Of a DNA stretch of 64,000 nucleotides, positions 55,315-64,000 are shown piece by piece. The position numbers and the translations under genes were made by a program. The notes under the pieces are model-generated. The model was not told where the DNA came from, did no database searches, and saw nothing but the letters and a program-made list of their open reading frames with translations. The DNA is from Rosa chinensis (taxonomy: Eukaryota; Streptophyta; Magnoliopsida; Rosales; Rosaceae): positions 18,301,555-18,365,554 of the forward strand of contig NC_037093.1 of assembly GCF_002994745.2 (NCBI RefSeq), written 5' to 3'. Every line of letters starts with the position of its first letter. The stretch's first letter is position 1.

Positions 55315-56496
55315 TGGGAAAAAAATGCAAAACAGTACTCGACCTTTGGCCCATTGGTAACTTTAGTACCTGACAAAAAAAAAATATCACTTTGGTACCT
55401 GAAGTTCAGACCCCGACCCAACATTAGTACCTAAAACACTGTTGGCCGTTACAGCGTTAGCCAAGTAGCAAAATTTGAGGGGTATTCTCGTCCCTTCACT
55501 CAATCTCTTCTTCCTCTCGCTTTCTTCATCTTCTTCTTCCTCCCAACTCTCCTTGTTTCTCTCATCTCTTTTTCTTCCTCAAGCTTAGATTTCCAATCCA
55601 TCGATGCTAAACTCTCACCCATACCCTCTCTGTCTTCTATTTCCCCCAATTTAAACCAAAAGCTCATCACCAGATCAATCCAGCCACCCACACCATACCA
55701 ATTAAATCTCGCTGTAAACCCCGCTTAAACTTCACTGTAATTTGAAGTCAAAGCTTCAAAACAAACTGTCTCCTCCTCCTCTAGCTCTGAGATCACAACC
55801 CAAAAGAGCGAAGCATTAATTGACAAGTTGCAGAGCTTTAGAAACGGGCTCCAATGGTGCAATCCCTCGTGCCCCAGATGGAAGTGCCTTTCAAAATTTG
55901 CGGATGAAGGACCAGCAGAGCTTTGGGGTCTCGAGCATCATCGGGTAGAGCAGCCGGGTGCTGGACTCCACGTTCATTCGTGTTTTAATTCATTGGATCT
56001 GGCGGCGGCGACGATGGTGGTGTGGAGGTGGAGGGCGTGGGTGGTGGCAGCAGAGAAAGACATGGCTCCTCTCTCTATCTGTTTTTGGTTTTCAAGGAGA
56101 GGTGGAATTTGGAGGTTGGAAGAAGAGTATGAGAGGAGAAGAGAAGGTGGAAGAGAAAGGAGGAAGGAATGGAGATGTTGTGCTGGTAATTTGAGAGGAT
56201 GAAGATCTGGGATTGATCCCAGACGTGATCTTATTTGCTTTTCTCTCTTTTTGGTTGTTTGATCTTTGTTGGTTTGGTGAAGTGTTCAAGATTTTGTGTC
56301 GAAACCATGTTTCTCTAAGTACCCAGCTGAGTTTTTCAATATTTCTCTGGTTACTGTAGAATAAAGCTTAAAGCTTTTTCATTTTTGTTTTTGAGCTAAC
56401 ATTAAAGCTTAAAACTTTATGATCTATTGTTTTCTGGGTATATTTGCATGACTCAGATTGTTGTTTGATTGGTGTTTGGTGAAAAGAGTTTAGATG
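55315..56496 (+). other. Possible gene-capturing Mutator-like arm with an unidentified coding fragment
   Basis: Begins GGGAAAAAAATGCAAAACAG, then words like GGTACCTGAAGTTCAG that resemble one arm of the long-TIR element at 7824-8225. Beyond it lies gene-like sequence. One plus frame near 55805-55850 reads SEALIDKLQSFRNGLQ and a neighbouring frame continues NGAIPRAPDGSAFQNL, then MKDQQSFGVSSIIG-stop. I do not recognise the family. 56260-56490 resembles untranslated or intronic plant sequence. No opposite arm is visible before the junction with copia copy 3 at about 56497. Confidence 0.35.
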
Positions 56497-58771
56497 GTCC
56501 GAATACCTTTCTTTTCTCTAGAGAATCAAGTTCTGCCTGGATCGCATCTTTCCACTTTGGCCAATCGGCTCTACGTTGGCATTCATCAACGGAGCGTGGT
56601 TCGATGTCATCGGTCTCAATAATCTCACGCGCCACTGAATACGCGAATACATCATCAATGATGATGGAGTTTCTTTCCCACGTCCCATGTACACTAGTGT
56701 AATTAACAGAGATCTCTACGTTCTCAGGGATAGGTCCTGACAATGAGGCGTCCCCCAAAGATGTCTCTTGGACATAACCATAATCTGGAACATTGTCATG
56801 GGACGGATTTTGAGTATCGATGATCAAAGGATTTGTTTGTGCCTCGTTCGCTCTCTTTCTAGGGCGAGTATCCTTCGAACCAATCGGTCTACCGCGTTTT
56901 CTTGCGGGACCTGCGGCCATAGATGCCACATCATTGCCATGTTGGGCAATGGCGCCATCTCCTGGTGTCACAGGAGAGGCGTGATGTCCAGTATTTGGGA
57001 CATCGATCCTTGCAGGCACATTTGCAGCAGTTATGTGTGATCTCGTCACTTTGGCAACATCAGAAAACGCATCAGGCAGAGTGTCTGCTACGTTCTGGAG
57101 CTCGATTATTCTTCGCACTTCAAGTTCGGACTGTGCGGTACGGGGATCGAGATGAGACATAGTGGGGACAGACCACGACAATTCCTGTCGTTCCTGTTGA
57201 ACATATGTGTTCTTATCTCCCCCTAACGATGGGAAGACTGTCTCATCAAAGTGACAATCCGCAAATCTAGCGGTAAAGAGATCGCCTGTCAAGGGTTCAA
57301 GGTAGCGGACTATCGCTGGAGATTCATATCCAACATAAATGCCCATTCGTCGTTGTGGACCCATCTTAGTACGCTGTGGCGGCGTAATAGGCACATAAAT
57401 GGCACACTCAAAGATGCGTAAGTGCGAGATATCAGGCTCGTATCCAGTCACTAACTGTAACGCAGAGTAAGATTGGGTGGTAGTGGGTCGTAGACGAACC
57501 AGCGTCGCTGCATGCAATATTGCATATCCCCAAGCAGAAACAGGGAGATTGGTGCGCATAACCAATGTCCGTGCTATCATCGGTAGTCGTTTGATAGCGG
57601 CTTCTGCGAGACCATTTTGGGTATGAACATGGGGAACTGGATGCTCTACATCAATCCCCAGTGACATGCAATAGTCATTGAATGTTTTCGATGTAAACTC
57701 CCCAGCATTATCAAGTCGAATTGACTTAATAGTATGGTCAGGGTAGTGAGCCCGTAGACGGATAATCTGGGCGAGGAGTTTAGCATAAGCAGCATTTCGA
57801 GTGGACAGTAGCGCGACATGTGACCAGCGTGTCGATGCATCAACCAATACCATAAAGTATTTGAAAGGTCCGCATGGTGGTTGAATTGGTCCACAGATAT
57901 CCCCTTGGATCCTCTGTAAGAACGGAATGAGTATTTTGGGATCCTTTGCGTAGGACGGTCTCGGTCCTAATTTCCCGAAGGAACAGGCTTTGCAGAAAGA
58001 GCGAGGGGCCTTAGAAGCAACCAATGAGGATTTTGGTTGTGCCTGAGCGTCTGTAGCGCTATTAGAAGCAAAGTGTGTGATTACATCTCCCATTATGGCG
58101 TTAGAGCCATGGTTGGTGCCATTAATGGCATCACCACATGGGACTTGGGCGGCCCTATGGCGCCCCAAGACGGCTGCAGCTCCAGATGCTGCAATGGTTG
58201 CGGTCTTGCTAAGTCCTGGAATCAATTTTCGATTCTTGCTTCTTCTCACTCTAAAGAATGGATGTCCGTGTGAAGTCTTTAGTATACGGAGCATCATATC
58301 ACGACCAGGATGTCCTAGTCGGTTATGCCAAAGCCAATATGTGTCTGAATCCAAGAGATCTTCTCTTATGACATTATTGGATTCAATAGGTCGAATTGGA
58401 GTGACATAAAGTCCACTAGATTGACACATAAGCTTCTCTAAGATGCGCTTTCTTCCGCAATCATTAGAGGTAATGCAAAGGAATTCTATTCCGTTCTCAC
58501 TATGCGTTTCCGCATGGAATCCGTTGGCTCTAATATCTTTAGAGCTCAATAAGGTTCGATTCGCCTTAGGAGCGTAGAGAGCTTCAGTGACTTTAATCAA
58601 GGTGCCATTGGGCAAAAGGAATTGGGCCATTCCATGTCCTTGAACTAAACTTGATGGCCCAGCCATTGTAGTCACAGATGAATATGTAGGCAACATCTCC
58701 AAGAATAATTGCCTATGTCGTAGAATGGTGTGCGTAGTCGCACTATCCGCAAGACATTGAAGTTCATCCAT
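56497..58771 (-). pseudogene. Protease-integrase (3'-truncated pol) of copia copy 3
   Basis: One uninterrupted frame of about 758 element-derived residues. Protease LADSATTHTI, integrase zinc finger WHNRLGHPG…FCKACSFGKLG, and the catalytic core VDASTRWS, IRLDNAGEF, NGLAEAAIKRL. A serine/proline-rich linker with basic RKRGRPIGSKDTRPRKR follows, then the first residues before the polymerase (WPKWKDAIQAELDSLEKRKVFG). The frame then runs 14 codons into host DNA. It lacks all of the reverse transcriptase. Confidence 0.9.
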
Positions 58772-59131
58772 TCCTAAAAGAAAAGCTCGTAATTAAAAAA
58801 GGAGTCATAAAGAAAAGAACTCAACTTTTATTAATAAGCCAAACGGAATTACATCATCGTTTCTTTAACCAAATGAAATCTAATCCAATAAACTAGTTAA
58901 TGCAAAACAATGGTAGTCGTCTAACTCCTTTCGGTAATTCCAATGTAAATGTGACCAGGTGAGTAGAGAGATGTCGGTGGAGCGAGGCTCACTTAAGTAC
59001 CACTGATCTCAAAACTTTCCTAGACATCACACTTACATTGTATATGCCAACTTTGAAGAAAGACGAATAGCATTGGCATCTACTACAAAAATAATATGGC
59101 AATTGCCTACATCTCTTGGAAATAGAAAGAC
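58772..59131 (-). other. Gag-pol spacer of copia copy 3, possible intron
   Basis: Same length and ends as the spacer of copy 2: starts after TTTTGATTAA, ends in CTTTTCTTTTAG|GAATG on the minus strand. Confidence 0.6.
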
Positions 59132-60367
59132 TTAATCAAAATCGCCAGTTTCTGGGTCTTGATCCTTGTAGTCTTCCACCCTTAGATCGAGATCTCCATC
59201 TTGACCTTCTTGTTCCATGTAATGTGCCTCCCTTGCTTCACGATACATCTTGTATGCGTTTGCAACATTCTGGGATGCAGTACACTTCTTTGCCCAATGT
59301 CCACTTAATCCACATCTGAGACAAGCATCATTATGGTCAGATTCCCTTGATCGAGGCGCTCTGGGGGCGTTTTGTAGACGGTTATTGCCTTTGGTGGCGT
59401 TACCACCATAACCGGAGGCTTGGCCTCTCTCTCTCTTTACACGTTTACCTCCACGGTTCCGTGTACGCCTATCTTGGCGATTTCCTTCCTCTTTAGGGCG
59501 AGAATATGGACCAGAACGTCCAAAATTATCCCTACTCTTAGGGTTTCGCTCCTTGCGTCCTCCCTTGGGGGCGCGACTATAATTAGACTCCGGAATTGAC
59601 TTGGTTCCCACAGGTCTAGAGTTATAGTTCTTCACAAGTATGTTGTCGTGCTTTTCAGCTACGTTCATGGCGCCAATTAGCTCATGAAATCTTGTGATGC
59701 GTCTAGCATTGACATCAATTCGATAGTTTTTGGCTATCATCAATGCAGAGACGGGGAAGGTGGAGAGAGTCTTCTCGATCAACATCGTATCAGTGATGTT
59801 CTGCCCACAGAATTCCATCATAGACTTGATACGAAGTGCTTCTGAATTGTAGTCAAGTACAGACTTGAAATCACAGAAGCGGAGGCTATGCCATCTCACT
59901 TCTAAGTCTGGAAGCAGGGAATCACGGACGTTGCCAAAACGCTGCTCGAGTTCCACCCATAGTTTTCTTGGGTCTTCCTCATTGAGGTACTCATTTTGGA
60001 GCGCGTCATTCATGTGCCTTGTCATGAGAATGATGGCTTTAGCTTCATTCGCCTTTCTCGTAGCTCTATTTGCTTCAAAAGCAACAGCTTGTTGAGGAGT
60101 ACGTACGTCCTGACTTGGCTCTTGGATCGTACTTAGGATCCCATCAGCCTTAAGATGCTGGCGCACATCACGGACCCACTTGTGGTATCCTGCGCCTGTT
60201 GTCTCTAGTGGAGCGAAGCTCAACTTGTTCAGGTTATTCATCCTGAAAAACAACAAGAAAATAGGGTTAGTTTCGGAGCGAAGAAGGCTACCACGAAAAA
60301 CTATATAATTTCTGAGCGTAATCGCTTCCAAGAAATTAGGGATTTTTCTGAGCGTAGTCGCTTCCAA
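59132..60367 (-). CDS. Gag polyprotein of copia copy 3
   Basis: 411-residue frame, the same length as the copy 2 gag and differing from it at only a few residues (for example RATRKAN for RATREAN). The CCHC knuckle CLRCGLSGHWAKKC and all capsid blocks are intact. Because the rest of the element is truncated, any product could only act for other family members. Confidence 0.88.
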   Translation of the reverse strand: MEATTLRKIPNFLEAITLRNYIVFRGSLLRSETNPIFLLFFRMNNLNKLSFAPLETTGAGYHKWVRDVRQHLKADGILSTIQEPSQDVRTPQQAVAFEANRATRKANEAKAIILMTRHMNDALQNEYLNEEDPRKLWVELEQRFGNVRDSLLPDLEVRWHSLRFCDFKSVLDYNSEALRIKSMMEFCGQNITDTMLIEKTLSTFPVSALMIAKNYRIDVNARRITRFHELIGAMNVAEKHDNILVKNYNSRPVGTKSIPESNYSRAPKGGRKERNPKSRDNFGRSGPYSRPKEEGNRQDRRTRNRGGKRVKRERGQASGYGGNATKGNNRLQNAPRAPRSRESDHNDACLRCGLSGHWAKKCTASQNVANAYKMYREAREAHYMEQEGQDGDLDLRVEDYKDQDPETGDFD

Positions 60368-61285
60368 GAGAATCCGATTCCAAGAGGGGTTTTGGATTAG
60401 ATCGAAACGACGATGTATGTGGTCGATCGTTTTCTTCTCAACAAACTCTAAGTTTGGAGGACTCTACAAGCTCCAAGCTTGGAGTGAGCACGAACCCCCA
60501 CAGTTCGGCTATTGGTCTCCCCTATGAAGAAGAAAGGGGGGTAGAAGAAGGGATGTTGGAAGTCCCCGAGAAAAGAAGAAGAAATTAAAAAAAACTTCAA
60601 AAACGGGAACTTTTAGAAAAGTTTACCTTGAAAAATAGCCGGAAATCTTGACCTGAAAAGTCGTTGAAGATGGCCGGAAAAGTGGCCGAAAACTGGTGGC
60701 CGGAGCTAGGCAGGGTTGCTGCAGGGGCTGTGCAGGAGGTGTGCGGAGGCTGTGCAGGGGCTGTGCAGGGCTGGCAGGCAAATGCTCAGCAGGTGCTAAG
60801 CAGCTGTCGGCAGATGCAGGCACAAGGGTGCGCAGGTCTCGGCAGGTGTCGGCAGGTGTCGGCGGGGGCTATGCGGAGCTTTCGGCAGGTGTCGGCGGGG
60901 GCTATGCGGAGCTTTCGGCAGATGTCGACAGGGGCATGCACAGGGGTGCGCAGGGTTCGGCAGGTGTCTCGGCAGGTGCTAGGCAGGTCTCGGCAGGAGG
61001 CTTGCAGGGGCTGTCGGCAGGTCTCGGCAGATGCAGGCACAAGGCTCGGCAGATCTCGGCAGCTGCTCGGCAGGGCTCGCAGGGGCAGGCACAAGGCAGG
61101 CACAGGGCAGGGGCCGGTTCGATTTTTCCGACCGCCGGTTCAGGGGTTTTCCGGCCTGTTCCGGTGGTTCCGCCGCCGGTTCTGGGCTCCTTGGGAGTAG
61201 GGCTTCGATATGTGGGGCGGTGGTTGCAGGATTTTGGAGGTTACGAAATTAGGGTTTTCAGGGTTAGGGCTTCGTGCTGATAACG
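60368..61285 (-). repeat. Leader of copia copy 3 with CTGCCGAG repeats
   Basis: Same arrangement as copy 2 but with a different repeat count and order. For example, GGTGTCGGCGGGGGCTATGC followed by GGAGCTTTCGGCAG is duplicated at 60855-60920, which copy 2 lacks. The array is therefore changing faster than the genes. Confidence 0.8.
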
Positions 61286-61504
61286 TGTTTTAGAGAAACT
61301 GAATTTTGAGAGGAATTTGCTGTGTATTCTCATTGATAATAGGGGCCTCTATATATAGAAGATTACAATACATAGAATCTCAATCGTACAAGGAAAGTAA
61401 TCGTACATTGAATAGGAATCTAGATCCTTCTAATTTAACCCTATTACCACTAGGTCAAGTAACCTAGAGTTTGGGCCAAACACAAATAGAGATATCCTTA
61501 AACA
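61286..61504 (-). repeat. LTR of copia copy 3 (5' LTR)
   Basis: 219 bp, nearly identical to the copy 2 LTRs, with one extra T (GAATTTTGAG). Confidence 0.95.
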
Positions 61505-64000
61505 GGTTTATATATTTTATAAAATTGAAGAATAATGCTTGAGGTTCAAAATCCGACTCAATATAAGTACACATCGTCAATTTTTCGTTAGTTTCTATGT
61601 TTTCTGTTATATTTCTAAGAGCAAATTCGTCACTTCATGGATGATTAAGGGAAAAAAAATTTAGTATGTTATTGCTATGAACACCCAAAAACTTCCCTCT
61701 TCACCCATTGCCTTCATTGCCACCGTTATATCATAACCCATCTCCTCCACTATTGCTACCATGACCACCACTATCACAGAACCCATCTCCTCTAGACCGC
61801 CAACCACCTTCAAAATTGCCGATTCGTTGATTGTTTCACCCACAAAACTGGATCAAATGGAAATATCCCAATTAAGTTTCACCCATCAAAGTTCATATCC
61901 AAATTCCCATTCTCTCATAATTGATCCTTCTTCAATCGTGTTCCTTGAATCGAAACGTTAAATTAATTAATTGATCCTTGTTCAATCGAAATTCAAAACA
62001 TACTTTATGGGTTCTTGACCCAACAGTGTTTGGGAATGGCGGCTCTGATCTCAGCTATTTTGAAGGGCAGAGGAGCACTTGGGTCGAAATCTGCATCGTC
62101 TTCCTTGTTAAGGTCGTGGATCCATTGACACCATACATGGGTTTGGCTTCAACACCCTCCATTGTAGCTAAAGTTGATTCCTTTGTTGAAGGAAGTAACT
62201 ACCGGTTCTCAAATCTCTTTGTATCCACTGAGAAAGCAGACAAAAAGAAAGATATCCACCGGTTCTCAGAGAGAGAGACGTTGTCACCGTCTTTGTCGAC
62301 CTCACCGTCGCCGAACCCTAAACCCGGACTCCTCACTCGTCGGACCCACCGGAAGACCTAGGTGATGTCCTCTGCTCCACCCAGCAACAACAACAACAAC
62401 TATTGGAGCAGCAGCAATTGGATTTGGCTTTCATAATTAGAGTTTTGGTTTTATTGGGTTGATTAGATCATGAGAGACAGAGATACGAAATTATCCTTCA
62501 AAAAATGAATAATTATACAAAATTAACGGTGTTAATAATGGTCTGTACTTATGTTGGGTCAGGTTTTGAAGCCCAGACACTGTTTTTTACTTTTGTAAAG
62601 TATATAAACCCTGACCTCTTAAAATTGGTGGTCCATTTCTGGTTTCTGGTGCAAATATTGCCTCAATTTGATTGCTTAAACATGACCTCACAATTTTCAG
62701 ATCATATATCATTTTGTTATGTCCTTTTCTTTTTCTCATTTATGTAAATTAAAATCTTATGTTTGCTGCATTATATTCTGGAATTTCGATCTGGATTCCA
62801 TAAACCATGTCCTTCATTAATGATAATACAGCTATATTTTGAATATAAATAATTTTCATACCGACACTAAATTATTTGACCGTAACTACCTTAAAAAGGA
62901 AATGCTCGTTTCATTTTTGTTGCACTCAAGAAATCTTGACACTACATTCATATTTTTGGGTTCAAGGGATCCTTCACAATCCTTCAATGTGAGCTTTTAG
63001 ACGAATCTTAATTACCTTAATTAATAGCTCTTGATCAGAAATTGGCTATTGGCCAAACTTGTTTGTTTTTATCTTTTTAATTGCGGTGAAGTGGAGGATC
63101 AACAAATTGTATTATTGTACTCAAAGTACTTATGCCCGCATTAAGAAAGACTTTTCAACCAACCTTGAGGTGTTACACATGAAACTCAAAGGCTGTTATT
63201 TGCTGTTGTGGTAAGATATGCTGCAGAGGATTTGCGCACCACCAAAGGATAGAGAGAGCTCTTAATATCTTTTTATATACGGAGTAGCTATTATGGCTTG
63301 ATGAGATGATTAAATAGTACACATTTTTGGGAGATTTTCATCAACTTCACAATTCACATATAAATCATCTTAAAATTAATGTACATTCAGAGAAGATGTC
63401 AATATTTAACATATTTAGCATATACATCAGGTAAAGTAGAGAAAATATAAAATGATAGAATTATAGAATATCCCGTTTTGCTAAGTATCACTAAATCGAT
63501 ATATATCCCACATGAACTCGGAAGATATTAGGTTCATAAGGAAACTAGAAAGCACCACTTAACAAGTTGACAACTTGTAACACTTGCTTGTATGTTATAC
63601 AATAATCACATTATTAGATGAAACAAATCAAAATCATATCTTCCCAAAAAGAAAAGAAAAAACATTATTAATCAGATAGAACATGATATTTGTCTTTAAA
63701 CATACTGATTTGTCTGAGAATCTGACAACTCCCCGAGTTAAAGATCCACTGAGATCACACCTTTCTTCGTACCCATGTTTAACTATTTAATTAAGGACAA
63801 TATCAGCTGCATGTTGGCCTATTGGGTGAGGCTCAAGTTGGGCCAAGGTTCGCTATCCTTTCACAAACGCATGCATTTCCTTTAACATCACCTTCATGAA
63901 AATGACCGCAGCCTCTCCATTAATTTCATAAAAAAAGAGTTTGAGTACGGTGGGGGGAGTGGGCTGGTTTGGTCTGGTCATGTTTTTCAAGAGTTGGGAT
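61505..64000. other. Non-coding stretch, no gene recognised
   Basis: Open frames at 61761-61961, 61978-62361 and 62505-62747 lack recognised domains. 62270-62360 has coding-like GC content but ends quickly at TAG. A short (AAC)n lies at 62385-62401. The last 1.2 kb is AT-rich intergenic sequence. Confidence 0.4.

Larger units (their letters stand above)
56497..61504 (-). mobile_element. Ty1-copia retrotransposon copy 3, truncated
   Basis: Very close to copy 2 along its whole length but stops abruptly at about 56497, inside the segment leading into the reverse transcriptase. Reverse transcriptase, RNase H and the 3' LTR are missing. The 5' LTR (61286-61504), leader, gag, spacer, protease and integrase are all present and gag and protease-integrase read without interruption. 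The left target duplication is lost, so deletion after insertion or an aberrant integration are both possible. Confidence 0.92.

Overview
This is plant nuclear DNA, almost certainly from a eudicot. It has genes with GT-AG introns, Ty1-copia and gypsy-type LTR elements, LINE remnants with plant-type domains and many short inverted-repeat DNA elements. The only complete gene is a polyol (sorbitol-type) transporter. A tandem polyol transporter pair and the style of the repeats suggest a woody or herbaceous Rosaceae, but that is inference.

Layout. 1-12 kb: remnants of a pseudouridine-kinase-like gene on the minus strand (exons near 2.4 and 8.7 kb). It is split by a non-autonomous LTR element with a perfect target duplication (2500-7015), which itself carries a hAT-like element, and it is flanked by a 1.3-kb direct duplication (1-1290 and 9402-10920). 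12-21.3 kb: a nest of inverted-repeat elements around an old Ty1-copia copy (14214-21061). 22.1-25.5 kb: a LINE copy with ORF1 remnants, a lost ORF2 and two hAT-like insertions, each with a perfect 8-bp target duplication. 25.5-33.6 kb: foldback elements sitting in (TA)n microsatellites, long SSRs, a retroposon and MITEs. 34.3-37.07 kb: a probable solo gypsy LTR. 38.04-38.93 kb: a second member of the retroposon family. 40.16-42.87 kb: intact three-exon polyol transporter. 44.25-47.1 kb: a tandem, broken paralogue lacking exon 1, frameshifted, and cut at its 3' end by a (TA)n-embedded element. 48.05-55.15 kb: a nearly intact Ty1-copia element in the 3' flank of that paralogue, with target duplication ATAAC and an empty-site counterpart in the flank of the intact copy. 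56.5-61.5 kb: a truncated third copy of the same copia family. 61.5-64 kb: no gene seen.

The three copia copies share an unusual arrangement. Gag ends at a conserved stop, a spacer of about 360 nt follows, and protease-integrase begins just after a strong-looking 3' splice-acceptor sequence. Two unrelated-looking foldback families each have both of their copies inside (TA)n tracts. This resembles microsatellite-targeting elements and is the most interesting pattern in the window.
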